Source: Woronichinia sp035285405
GTDB taxonomy: Bacteria > Cyanobacteriota > Cyanobacteriia > Cyanobacteriales > Microcystaceae
Direction: 5' to 3'
DNA length: 64,000 bases
Assembly (NCBI GenBank): GCA_035285405.1
Contig: JAYKJI010000366.1
Span: 1-64,000, forward strand
Under the pieces are notes generated by a model. The model saw only the letters and a program-made list of their open reading frames with translations, was not told where the DNA came from and did no database searches. Positions 9,600 through 17,636 of the stretch are shown one piece after another (the first letter of the stretch is position 1; each line of letters begins with the position of its first letter). The position numbers and the translations under genes are program-made.

Positions 9600-10250
9600 A
9601 TGATTAAATACAAACTTAATAATACAGTTTTGGTGGATAGAGTAACTTATCTTCAAGATATATGCCGAAGCAAAAATGTTCTTCACCTTGGGGCAACCGA
9701 TGCGCCTGAAACTATTGAAGCTGTTAAAAATAATAGATTATTGCACCTGAAAATTAAAGAAGTCAGCAACTCTTTAGTCGGCTTGGATATTAGTACGGCA
9801 ATGATTAAATGGTTGTCAAAAAGTCAACAAATTCATAATATCTTACATGGCAATATAGAAAATTCAGAAGATTATCCTCACGACGATTTTGATGTTATTG
9901 TAGCGGGGGAAATTTTTGAACATTTGAGTAATCCAGGAAAAGCTCTTGATGCTATAAGAGTTAATGCAAAACCAATTACTAAACTAGTTATTACAGTTCC
10001 CAATGCTTATTCCTTAAAAGGCTTTATTCGAGCATTGGGAAAACACGAGCTTATCCATCCAGATCACACCTTGCATCATTCTCCTTATACATTAAAGTCT
10101 TTATTGGAAAGGCATGGTTTTATAGTAGAAAGTAGTTTTAGCTATGTTAATGGAGGTCAAGGATTAGCGGCAAGTATTGCTAATTTTCTCTTAAAGTTAT
10201 TTCCTCAATTAGCTGAAGGAATAGGAGTAGTTTGCAGATTAAAAGTATAA
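9600..10250 (+). CDS. Class I SAM-dependent methyltransferase
   Basis: The 216-residue protein has a degenerate motif I NVLHLGATDAPET at about 26-38, the strand-2 acidic stretch LVGLDIS, the motif VIVAGEIFEHLSNPGKAL at about 100-117, and a YTLKSLLERHGF segment typical of UbiG/Methyltransf_11-like proteins. It ends three bases before the next glycosyltransferase start, so translation is probably coupled. Substrate is unknown; a glycan or lipid-linked sugar is inferred from context. Confidence 0.8.
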   Translation: MIKYKLNNTVLVDRVTYLQDICRSKNVLHLGATDAPETIEAVKNNRLLHLKIKEVSNSLVGLDISTAMIKWLSKSQQIHNILHGNIENSEDYPHDDFDVIVAGEIFEHLSNPGKALDAIRVNAKPITKLVITVPNAYSLKGFIRALGKHELIHPDHTLHHSPYTLKSLLERHGFIVESSFSYVNGGQGLAASIANFLLKLFPQLAEGIGVVCRLKV

Positions 10251-10253
10251 TCC

Positions 10254-11375
10254 ATGAAAATTGTTGCTTTAACCTCTGTTTCTGGGCCATATATTTTTGC
10301 CCGCTATTCTGCCGTTGCCTCTTCATTGTCTGATGACACACTAACTTTAATTGAAATAGGCAATATATCGGTAACTTATCCATGGCAACATCCTGAAAAA
10401 AATCCCCCTTATCACAGGATTGTCTTGTCTGATCAGCCTGAAGAATTACAGCCTAAATTGAAAGTATGCCAAAATATATGGGATGCTTTATCTAAAATCA
10501 ATCCTGATATTCTCGTAATCGCAGGATATAGTCGTTCATCCATGCTGTCAGCGTTATTTTGGAGTCTTTGGCATCAAAAACCCGCTATTCTTTTATCTGA
10601 TTCAAAAGAAGACGATGAACCTCGCATCTGGTGGAAAGAAGCTATCAAAAGTTGGCTAATTAAAAAATATTCTAGTGCTTTAGTCGCTGGAGATATTCAT
10701 AAAAGATACTTAATTAAACTAGGGTTTCCTGAAGATGCTATTTTTGTAGGCTATGACGTAGTTGATAATCAGGTGTTTCATCCCGACACCATTAAACATT
10801 TATCTAATCCTCTGGATAAGCCTTTCTTCTTAGCTATTAATCGTTTTGTTGAGAAAAAGAATCTACCCTTATTAATCTCGGCTTATGCTTCTTATCACCA
10901 AAAATTTGGTGATAATGCTTTGGATTTAGTTTTATGTGGGGATGGAGAACTGCGATCTCCCTTAGAAAATTTAATCAGTCAATATAATTTACAAGATTCT
11001 GTTCACTTACCCGGCTTTTTACAACAAGATGAACTGTTACCCTATTTTGCCCATGCCAAATGTTTTATCCATGCCAGTACGACTGAGCAGTGGGGTTTAG
11101 TCGTGAATGAAGCAATGGCCGCAGGTTTACCTGTGATTGTCTCTAATCGCTGTGGTTGCTTTGAAGATTTAGTGATAGAAGGAGTTAATGGTTTTGGTTT
11201 TAATCCTGAAAATCAACAGGAATTAACCAATTTAATGATCAAAATGTCTTCAGGAGAGGTAAATTTAGAGTTAATGGGACAAGCATCATTAAAACATATT
11301 CAAAAATATTCCCCTGATTCTTTTGCTCAGGGATTAAAAGGCGCAATTGAGTTTGCTATAAATAAACAACAATGA
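10254..11375 (+). CDS. Glycosyltransferase, GT4-type
   Basis: A 373-residue GT-B enzyme with the C-terminal donor domain clearly present: LAINRFVEKKNLPLLI near 195-210, LVLCGDGELRSPLE, LPGFLQQDELLPYF, and the E-x7-E pair in TTEQWGLVVNEAMAAG (about E278 and E286). It follows a methyltransferase gene by three bases and is the last gene of a tight pair. Role inferred: addition of one sugar to the lipid-linked repeat unit. Specificity is not readable. Confidence 0.88.
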   Translation: MKIVALTSVSGPYIFARYSAVASSLSDDTLTLIEIGNISVTYPWQHPEKNPPYHRIVLSDQPEELQPKLKVCQNIWDALSKINPDILVIAGYSRSSMLSALFWSLWHQKPAILLSDSKEDDEPRIWWKEAIKSWLIKKYSSALVAGDIHKRYLIKLGFPEDAIFVGYDVVDNQVFHPDTIKHLSNPLDKPFFLAINRFVEKKNLPLLISAYASYHQKFGDNALDLVLCGDGELRSPLENLISQYNLQDSVHLPGFLQQDELLPYFAHAKCFIHASTTEQWGLVVNEAMAAGLPVIVSNRCGCFEDLVIEGVNGFGFNPENQQELTNLMIKMSSGEVNLELMGQASLKHIQKYSPDSFAQGLKGAIEFAINKQQ

Positions 11376-11497
11376 TGCTGGTCTATTCAATCACATAAAT
11401 TTGACAAGATTAAAGTTGAGTGCCTACTAAGCACAAACTAATCTTAACGAAACCAACTACTAAAAACGAACTTTCTCTGTGATTTAGACTTTTTCAT

Positions 11498-12049
11498 ATG
11501 ACTTTAACTACTTATTATCAGTGGACAACTCAACACTATCACCAAGCCATTGAAGAGGGACTCTTTGAAGATGAATCAGTAGAATTACTGCAAGGCGAAA
11601 TCGTGATTATGTCACCAGAAAGAGAACCCCATGCCTATTACAATAGCGAAGTAGCTGATTATCTGAGAGACTTACTCGGTAATCAAGCAAAAATTAGAGA
11701 TGCTAAACCGATTACCCTTCCTAATAATTCTGAGCCTGAACCTGATATTGCTATTGTTCGGCCTTTAGGAAGAGAATATTTAGAACATCATCCTTTTCCA
11801 GAAAATATTTTTTGGCTTATTGAGTTTTCTCAAGCAACCCTTAGTAAGGATTTAGGAAGAAAAAAGGATATTTATGCTGAAGCTGGAATTATAGAATATT
11901 GGGTTGTCGATCTCAAAAATCACCAATTAAGAATTTTTCGAGATTTGTTAAACCAGCAATATACTTCAGAATTGACCCTAAAGGCAGGAATAATTACCTC
12001 TCTTTCTTTTCCCAAAATCTTAATAGAAGTTCAACAAATTATTAACTAA
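11498..12049 (+). CDS. Uma2 family (DUF820) endonuclease-like protein
   Basis: The 183-residue protein is a textbook short Uma2 member: a leading MTLTTYYQWTTQHYHQAIEE helix, LLQGEIVIMSPE, the EPEPDIAIV strand carrying the family Asp, FWLIEFSQATLSKDLGRKK with the core Glu and Lys, and the closing motif IIEYWVVDL. The PD-(D/E)XK-like residues look intact. It lies between a glycosyltransferase and an HSDR_N-like gene in the polysaccharide island. The biological role of the family is unknown. Confidence 0.88.
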   Translation: MTLTTYYQWTTQHYHQAIEEGLFEDESVELLQGEIVIMSPEREPHAYYNSEVADYLRDLLGNQAKIRDAKPITLPNNSEPEPDIAIVRPLGREYLEHHPFPENIFWLIEFSQATLSKDLGRKKDIYAEAGIIEYWVVDLKNHQLRIFRDLLNQQYTSELTLKAGIITSLSFPKILIEVQQIIN

Positions 12050-12084
12050 TACTTCAAATAATCCAGTAACCAAAATCAAAAACC

Positions 12085-12699
12085 ATGTCCTACAGTGACT
12101 TTAGCCTTGGCTCTGTTAAAAAAGCATTTCAGCTTCAACTCATTGAAAAAATTGATTTATTTAAGGAGACATCAGATTTAAGTCCCAGCCACTTACTAAA
12201 TGAAACTATAAAGGAGAATCTTCCTCTAGCCTTAGCGAGTAACACCGAAAAATCACGATCAGAAATGCTCATTACCCCAATTTTAATTGATCTACGAAGG
12301 CAATTTACTAATCGTATTGGTATTTTTTCAGGTATTAATTTTACAGTTGATCCTGCTCAAGGGTTAAACGGTAACTGTGATTTTTTAATTAGTTACTCGG
12401 AGGAATTATTATTGGTAACTGCACCAATTATCACCTTAGTGGAAGCAAAAAAAGAGGATTTAAATGGAGGTTTAGGGCAATGTATTGCAGAAATGATTGC
12501 AGCTCAGAGATTTAATCAACAAGAAGGCAATGAAATTACTGAAATTTATGGCGTTGTAACCTCTGGAACGGTTTGGAAATTTCTTAAATTATCCGAGAAT
12601 CAAGTTTTCCTTGATTTAACAGAGTATTATTTAGGAGATTTGCCCAAAATATTGGGCATTTTATCCGTAGGAATAGATCGTGCAGAGCATAGGTATTAA
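12085..12699 (+). CDS. HSDR_N-like PD-(D/E)XK family protein, copy 1
   Basis: This 204-residue protein belongs to a widespread but unnamed cyanobacterial family. A plausible nuclease core is seen: E60 in SNTEKSRSEM, D99 in GLNGNCDFLIS, the E120-A-K122 triad in LVEAKKED, and Q132 in GLGQCIAEMIAAQ. The arrangement (Glu, Asp, Glu-x-Lys, Gln) resembles the N-terminal domain of type I restriction HsdR, but no helicase follows. It starts 35 bp after a Uma2 gene and ends only four bases before a glycosyltransferase ATG. Two paralogues lie at 13871 and 14518. Function is unknown; nuclease activity is inferred from motif only. Confidence 0.7.
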   Translation: MSYSDFSLGSVKKAFQLQLIEKIDLFKETSDLSPSHLLNETIKENLPLALASNTEKSRSEMLITPILIDLRRQFTNRIGIFSGINFTVDPAQGLNGNCDFLISYSEELLLVTAPIITLVEAKKEDLNGGLGQCIAEMIAAQRFNQQEGNEITEIYGVVTSGTVWKFLKLSENQVFLDLTEYYLGDLPKILGILSVGIDRAEHRY

Positions 12700-12703
12700 T
12701 CTG

Positions 12704-13867
12704 ATGAGAATTTTAATGGTTATTCCTGCATTAGGAAGTGTGTATGGTGGCCCATCTAAAATCGTTCTTGAATTAGCAGAATCCTTGGGGAAGTTAGATA
12801 TTGATGTTGATATTGTGGCTACTAATGCCAATGGCTCTACCACTGTGGACTTTCCTCTTAATCAGTGGATCACACAAAACCATTATAGAGTACAATATTT
12901 TTCTTATTGCGACTTCCTAGATTATAAACTTACATGGGCATTGACTCAATGGTTGTTCGTCAACGTCCCTAATTATAGTTTAGTTCATACTCATGCGATT
13001 TTTTCATATCCAATTCTAGCTGCTTATTGGATATGTCAAGTCTATAAAATCCCTTATATTGCTACACCACATGGTATGTTAGAACCTTGGGCTTTAGCCT
13101 ATAAGAGCTGGAAAAAGGAAGCTTATTTTTCTTTTCTAGAAAAACCCTCTTTACAAAAAGCCAGTGCTATTCAAATGACAGCATCTAGTGAAGTTAAGCA
13201 AATTCACAAACTTAGGCTAAACACTAAACCAATTTTTGTCCCAAATGGGATTCATTGGGAAGATTTTGCCTCCCTTCCTGACCCCAAAATTCTTTATCAT
13301 CAATTTCCAGAGACTCAAAATAAGATATTAATTTTATTTCTAGGCCGTATTGATCCCAAAAAAGGATTAGACTTATTAGCCCCGGCTTTTGCCCAGGTAC
13401 ATCAAAACTTTTCTGATACTCATCTGATTATTGCTGGTCCTGATAATACAGGCTTTTTACCCAAGGCTGAAAATTATTTCATTGAAGCGGAGTGTCGGGA
13501 CTCTGTTACTTTTACAGGTATGCTGACAGGAGAGCTTAAATATGCGGCTTTAGCCGCTGCTCAGATTTATGTAGCTCCTTCGTATTCCGAGGGTTTCAGT
13601 ATGTCAGTCCTAGAAGGGATGGCTAGTGGACTTCCTTGTATTATTACTACTGGTTGTAATTTTCCTGAAGCTAAAGCAAACCAAGCTGCCTTAGAGGTTG
13701 AAATTAACAGTCAGGCGATCGCGGATGGTTTACTATGGTGTCTGAATCACCCTGAAGAAGCTAAACAAATGGGAGAAAAAGGCCGCCAGTTTATTTTTGA
13801 AAATTATGCTTGGGATAAGATAGCCCTTGATTTAAAATCAATGTACGAAAATATTTTACTTTCTTAG
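12704..13867 (+). CDS. Glycosyltransferase, GT4-type
   Basis: The 387-residue product starts MRILMVIPALGSVYGGPSK, a classic GT4 N-terminus with the glycine-rich acceptor loop. I chose this ATG over a GTG 24 bases upstream because homologues begin here and the upstream codon is inside the previous gene. The donor domain shows LFLGRIDPKKGLDLL, the GPDNTGF loop and SYSEGFSMSVLEGMASG with the E-x7-E pair. It is sandwiched between two near-identical HSDR_N-like genes with gaps of four and three bases. Sugar specificity is unknown. Confidence 0.88.
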   Translation: MRILMVIPALGSVYGGPSKIVLELAESLGKLDIDVDIVATNANGSTTVDFPLNQWITQNHYRVQYFSYCDFLDYKLTWALTQWLFVNVPNYSLVHTHAIFSYPILAAYWICQVYKIPYIATPHGMLEPWALAYKSWKKEAYFSFLEKPSLQKASAIQMTASSEVKQIHKLRLNTKPIFVPNGIHWEDFASLPDPKILYHQFPETQNKILILFLGRIDPKKGLDLLAPAFAQVHQNFSDTHLIIAGPDNTGFLPKAENYFIEAECRDSVTFTGMLTGELKYAALAAAQIYVAPSYSEGFSMSVLEGMASGLPCIITTGCNFPEAKANQAALEVEINSQAIADGLLWCLNHPEEAKQMGEKGRQFIFENYAWDKIALDLKSMYENILLS

Positions 13868-13870
13868 ATT

Positions 13871-14494
13871 ATGTCTTACAGTGATTTTAGTCTTAGCTCC
13901 GTCAAAAAATTTTTTCAACTTAATTTAATTGAAAAAGCTGATTTATTTGCGAATTGCTCAGAATTACAACCTAGCCCGCTCCTCAGCGAGACCCTTAAAG
14001 AAAATCTTCCCTTAGCCTTAGCGAGCAATACAGAAAAATCCCGCTCTGAAATGCTAATTGCACCAATTTTAATTGATTTAAGACGACAATGTTTCAATCG
14101 TATTGGCATTTTTTCTGGAGTTAACTTTTCTGTTAATCCATCTCAAGGATTAAATGGCAATTGTGATTTTTTAATCAGTTATTCCGAGAATTTATTACTA
14201 ATTACGGCTCCCATCATTACCTTAGTGGAAGCCAAAAAAGAAGATCTCAATGGCGGTCTAGGGCAATGTATTGCGGAAATGATCGCCGCACAGTATTTTA
14301 ACCAGCGGGAAGAAAATGAAATTAAGGAGACTTATGGTGTGGTTACATCAGGAACTATTTGGAAATTCATGAAATTGATTGATCGTGATGTATGGATTGA
14401 TTTAACTGAATATTATCTGGACAATTTACCCAAAATCTTAGGTATTTTAGCTCAGTCAATACCCAACATTGATTTTGCCCATTCTCCAAGCTAG
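13871..14494 (+). CDS. HSDR_N-like PD-(D/E)XK family protein, copy 2
   Basis: A 207-residue paralogue of the protein at 12085, identical over long stretches (NLPLALASNTEKSRSEML, APIITLVEAKKEDLNGG) and with all candidate active-site residues kept. By eye about three quarters of positions match copy 1, far more than copy 3. It begins three bases after the glycosyltransferase stop. Tandem duplication around, or together with, the glycosyltransferase gene is the likely origin. Function is unknown. Confidence 0.7.
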   Translation: MSYSDFSLSSVKKFFQLNLIEKADLFANCSELQPSPLLSETLKENLPLALASNTEKSRSEMLIAPILIDLRRQCFNRIGIFSGVNFSVNPSQGLNGNCDFLISYSENLLLITAPIITLVEAKKEDLNGGLGQCIAEMIAAQYFNQREENEIKETYGVVTSGTIWKFMKLIDRDVWIDLTEYYLDNLPKILGILAQSIPNIDFAHSPS

Positions 14495-14517
14495 ATATCC
14501 AGACTAGAAGTCATCCT

Positions 14518-15120
14518 ATGGCATACAGTCAGTTCACCTTTAGTAAAGTCAAGGAACAGTTTGATCTCACGATCGCGGAAGGTATCCGCTTTTTTCCTGA
14601 GACTATTTCCCCAGTAGCTCCAAGCCAAAAACTGCTGGCAATTTTGGAAGATCTACCCTGGGTGATCGCTGTTGATACGGAAAAAGCTCGTTCTGAGGTC
14701 ATTATTAATCCGATATTGTTAGAGCTAAGACGGATACTTAATCAAAAAATTAGTATTTTTTCAGGAGAAGAATTTAGTGTTGATCCTGGGATGGGACTGA
14801 CTGGATTTTGTGACTTTTTAGTGAGTAAATCACCAGAACAATTAGCCATAGAAGCCCCTACGATCATCATTGTAGAAGCTAAAAAAGCAGATTTAAAAGT
14901 TGGAATCGGACAATGTATTGCAGAAATGGTGGCAGCACAAAAATTTAATCAGGCCAGCGATCGCCAAATTTCGGCAGTATATGGTTGCATCAGCAGTGGA
15001 ACACAGTGGCGATTTCTCAAACTAGAAGATTCAGTTGCCACCATTGATTTAACGGATTATCCTTTACTTCCTGTAGATATTATTCTTGGTTTTTTTGTCT
15101 GGATGATCAAAGAGGGTTAA
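14518..15120 (+). CDS. HSDR_N-like PD-(D/E)XK family protein, copy 3
   Basis: The 200-residue product is the most divergent of three neighbours but keeps the pattern: Glu in DTEKARSEVIINP, Asp in GLTGFCDFLVS, IIVEAKKADL with the Glu-x-Lys pair, and GIGQCIAEMVAAQ. Spacing between these matches copies 1 and 2. It contains a HIP1 site, which copies 1 and 2 lack, suggesting that it has a longer local history or a different origin. It lies 23 bp after copy 2 and 40 bp before a methyltransferase. Function is unknown. Confidence 0.7.
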   Translation: MAYSQFTFSKVKEQFDLTIAEGIRFFPETISPVAPSQKLLAILEDLPWVIAVDTEKARSEVIINPILLELRRILNQKISIFSGEEFSVDPGMGLTGFCDFLVSKSPEQLAIEAPTIIIVEAKKADLKVGIGQCIAEMVAAQKFNQASDRQISAVYGCISSGTQWRFLKLEDSVATIDLTDYPLLPVDIILGFFVWMIKEG

Positions 15121-15160
15121 TTCCCATAACGGACAAAATCATTTTTCATGGAGACATTTA

Positions 15161-15796
15161 ATGACCTTTCAAAACTACGAATACCAGTGGCAAAGTTCCC
15201 AAGCTGTACATTCCCATAGCTTTTATGCCCCTGTTCTTTTGTCTATGTTCCCCTCTCCCCCTAGTCAATCAGGACACCCACTAAAAGTGCTTGATTTGGG
15301 CTGTGGTAACGGTAGCTTAACTAACTTAATTTGCAATCAAGGCTTTGAGGTAACAGGAATAGAAGAGTCAAAATCTGGAGTCGAAATAGCCACTAAAACC
15401 TTTCCTAACTGTCGTTTTCTACAACAAAACCTTTACTCTCCTCCCCCCCCCGAACTCTTGAACTATTTTGATATAGTGGTTTCATCGGATGTCATTGAAC
15501 ACCTCTTTTATCCCAGAGAATTAGCCCGTTTTGCAAAACAATGTCTAAAGCCAACAGGCCAGCTAATTATCACAACACCTTACAATGGTTATTTAAAAGA
15601 TCTTGTTTTATCTTTACTTAATGGTATGGATCGCCATCATACAGTCCTCTGGGATGGTGGACATATTAAGTTTTTCTCGGTAAAAACCCTTTCTCAATTG
15701 CTTCAAGAAGAAGGTTTTGCGGATTTGCGGTTTAAATTTGCTGGGCGTTTACCCTACCTCTGGAAAGGTATGTTAGTGTCCGCTCGGTTAAAATAA
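15161..15796 (+). CDS. Class I SAM-dependent methyltransferase (UbiG-like)
   Basis: The 211-residue protein shows the full motif I KVLDLGCGNGSLT (about 42-54), acidic strand-2 end VTGIEES, DIVVSSDVIEHLFYP for motif II/III and a later LIITTPYNG strand. This is the common Methyltransf_23/UbiG arrangement. A GGAGA ribosome binding site lies 8 bp before the ATG. Context with glycosyltransferases suggests a glycan-related acceptor; this is inference. Confidence 0.85.
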   Translation: MTFQNYEYQWQSSQAVHSHSFYAPVLLSMFPSPPSQSGHPLKVLDLGCGNGSLTNLICNQGFEVTGIEESKSGVEIATKTFPNCRFLQQNLYSPPPPELLNYFDIVVSSDVIEHLFYPRELARFAKQCLKPTGQLIITTPYNGYLKDLVLSLLNGMDRHHTVLWDGGHIKFFSVKTLSQLLQEEGFADLRFKFAGRLPYLWKGMLVSARLK

Positions 15797-15805
15797 AACT
15801 CAACG

Positions 15806-16258
15806 ATGCCCAGTTTCCTTGCTCTGTTACCCAGAGCCTTGACTACTTTCTTGTATGCCGTTGCTGCTCTACTCAGATTTTATGGAAACACAGACACCGC
15901 CCCCTTCCCCCAACTGCCCTTTACCCTCCTCGACTACAGTCTCCTGGCCTTTGCGCTGGGGACAGGGTCTCTCATGGTTAATCTCGGCCTTGAGTGGAAC
16001 GCTGGAAATCGAAGCCGAAACCGAGAGATTGAAGCAAGAGAACGCGAGATTAAACGCGATGATTTTGCAAACGAGGAAAGAGAAAGGGCAGATCGAGAAC
16101 GAAACCAAGCAGATCGAGAAAGAGAACGAGCGGCTCGCCGAGCTAGAATCCAAAATCGATTCACTGTTCTCCAAATACGGTATCACCTCGAACCTAGTGA
16201 ACAAACCCAAGCAGCCTTAAAAGACTTTCTTGCTTTCCTCGAAGAGTATGTTGAGTAA
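15806..16258 (+). CDS. Small membrane protein with charged coiled coil
   Basis: The 150-residue protein has two hydrophobic N-terminal segments (about 8-25 and 40-62), then a strongly charged Arg/Glu coiled coil from about 70 to 115 (repeats of the form RERERAAR), and a helical tail ending DFLAFLEEYVE. I do not know a named family. A second frame inside it is open from 15855 to 16220 and also gives a membrane segment plus a regular leucine-bearing coiled coil (TERLKQENARLN). I prefer this frame because it starts directly after the methyltransferase and has the fuller membrane part. Confidence 0.55.
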   Translation: MPSFLALLPRALTTFLYAVAALLRFYGNTDTAPFPQLPFTLLDYSLLAFALGTGSLMVNLGLEWNAGNRSRNREIEAREREIKRDDFANEERERADRERNQADRERERAARRARIQNRFTVLQIRYHLEPSEQTQAALKDFLAFLEEYVE

Positions 16259-16298
16259 AGACCAAAACTTTTGAATCTGTAGATTTTTTTGATTGATT

Positions 16299-17069
16299 AT
16301 GAATGTCTTAAGCCTTGCCCCCCCCCTACCCGTACTTGAAAGCTTAACATTGCCCGGTCAAGATCAACTCCCCTGTGATGATGGTGAACCCATGGAAACC
16401 CAACGCCACAAATTACAAATGGACTTATTGATTGAAGTCTTGGATTCCTGGTTAGAAGGTAGGGAAGACGGTTATGTGGGCGGTAATATGTTTATTTATT
16501 TCAGCCAAGCTCAAATTAAAAACCAAGACTTTAAAGGGCCAGATTTTTTCGCAGTGACGGGTGTTTCCAAGAAAGAACGAAAATCCTGGGTTGTCTGGGA
16601 AGAAGAAAAAGCACCGGATGTTATTATTGAACTTCTTTCGGATAGTACCGCTAATCAGGATAAAACGATTAAAAAGGAGATTTACCAAAATAAAATGCGG
16701 GTCAGTGAATATTTTTGGTATGACCCTTTTAATTCAGAGGATTTTGCTGGCTTTACCCTCAATAATGGGATTTACCAATCCCTCCCTTTTAATGAGCAGG
16801 GCTGGTTGGTGAGTCAATGTTTGGGATTAACCCTGATTCGTTGGCCAGGACAATATCGAGGGGTGGAAGCGATCTGGCTACGCTGGGCGACCTTGGAGGG
16901 CGAGGTTCTATCTACAGGTCAAGAGTTAGCTCAACAAGCTCAACAACAAGCAGCATTAGCCCAACAACAAGCAGCATTAGCTCAGGAACAAGTAACATTA
17001 GCTCAACAACGCTCTGACAAGTTAGCAGCCAAGTTGAGAGAAATGGGTATTAATCCCGACGAAATTTAG
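16299..17069 (+). CDS. Uma2 family protein with Gln/Ala-rich C-terminal coiled coil
   Basis: The 256-residue protein is a long-type Uma2: GPDFFAVTG (about 79-87), SWVVWEEEKAPDVIIELLSD with the core acidic residues, an EYFWYDP segment, and a C-terminal extension of AQQQAAL heptads ending KLREMGINPDEI. The extension is encoded by a 21-bp tandem repeat. The ATG at 16299 is preferred to a TTG two codons upstream. The decayed copy at 280-688 is its close relative. Coiled-coil tails like this may mediate oligomerisation, which is not shown. It is followed by a toxin-antitoxin-like pair. Confidence 0.85.
   Translation: MNVLSLAPPLPVLESLTLPGQDQLPCDDGEPMETQRHKLQMDLLIEVLDSWLEGREDGYVGGNMFIYFSQAQIKNQDFKGPDFFAVTGVSKKERKSWVVWEEEKAPDVIIELLSDSTANQDKTIKKEIYQNKMRVSEYFWYDPFNSEDFAGFTLNNGIYQSLPFNEQGWLVSQCLGLTLIRWPGQYRGVEAIWLRWATLEGEVLSTGQELAQQAQQQAALAQQQAALAQEQVTLAQQRSDKLAAKLREMGINPDEI
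16941..16981 (+). repeat. 21-bp in-frame tandem repeat in the Uma2 tail
   Basis: The unit CAACAACAAGCAGCATTAGC plus one base occurs twice without change, followed by a diverged third unit. It encodes QQQAALA heptads of the coiled-coil extension. Exact repetition at DNA level indicates recent slippage or expansion. Confidence 0.8.
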
Positions 17070-17123
17070 TTTGAATACGCCAATTCAAAGAGATAAAAGC
17101 GCGATCGCCCTTTAACAAAAACA

Positions 17124-17468
17124 ATGCCCTACCTTACGCCACTATTGGATAAAGCTATAGCGAATCGCCGTCAGCAGAACGAACAACAACGTTTAATCGT
17201 GATTGAACAGGTTATTAGGTGGTTAGAATCTAAGGCTCAAAATTATGGCATTCCACAAGCCTATTTGTTTGGCTCTGTCGTTCGTCCCTATGGTTTTGGT
17301 CGTTACTCTGATATTGATCTTGCTGTAGAGACGATTGACCCCAACTATTTCTTTCAAGCTATGGCTAAATTGTCAGAGCGAGTTGGGCGGGATGTCGATC
17401 TCGTTGAACTTTCTAAATGTCCTTTCGGCGATCGCATCCGTCAACAGGGTCTGTTATGGAAACCCTAA
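17124..17468 (+). CDS. MntA-type minimal nucleotidyltransferase (antitoxin-like)
   Basis: The 114-residue protein carries the nucleotidyltransferase signature LFGSVVRPYGFGRYSDIDLAV, with Gly50-Ser51 and the metal-binding Asp pair D63/D65; a third acid lies in VGRDVDLVEL. MntA proteins AMPylate and neutralise HepT ribonuclease partners. A HIP1 site lies just upstream (17101) and another within the gene. The stop overlaps the start of a short HepT-like frame by 13 bases, as in functional pairs, but that partner is truncated. Confidence 0.85.
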   Translation: MPYLTPLLDKAIANRRQQNEQQRLIVIEQVIRWLESKAQNYGIPQAYLFGSVVRPYGFGRYSDIDLAVETIDPNYFFQAMAKLSERVGRDVDLVELSKCPFGDRIRQQGLLWKP

Positions 17469-17602
17469 ATTTAGCTTTATTAGCAGCAGATCTAGCCGCT
17501 CAACGAGTCACGATTGATCGGGTATTTGCCCTTCTTCTAGATCGTTCTCAAAATCTATCTCCTGATAATCCAGAAAAAGAAGTTTTTTTACAAAAATTGT
17601 AA
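17456..17602 (+). pseudogene. Truncated HepT-like (HEPN) toxin gene
   Basis: A 48-residue frame begins METLNLALLAADLAAQ and continues through VFALLLDRSQNLSPDNP, as the N-terminus of the HEPN/HepT-like partners usually encoded after MntA genes in cyanobacteria. The frame then ends early. The rest of the expected about 100 residues, including the RNase R-x4-6-H motif, is not visible in any frame before the next gene at 17637. A deletion at the boundary with the glycosyltransferase is likely. The toxin should be inactive. The family call is from memory of typical homologues. Confidence 0.6.
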
Positions 17603-17636
17603 TTAGCAAATAAAGTTCTAATTTTAGACGATCAAT

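Noticed and set aside
15855..16220. Separate second gene inside the coiled-coil locus
   Set aside because: The overlapping frame has a more complete membrane part and better placement; the second frame is kept only as a finding.
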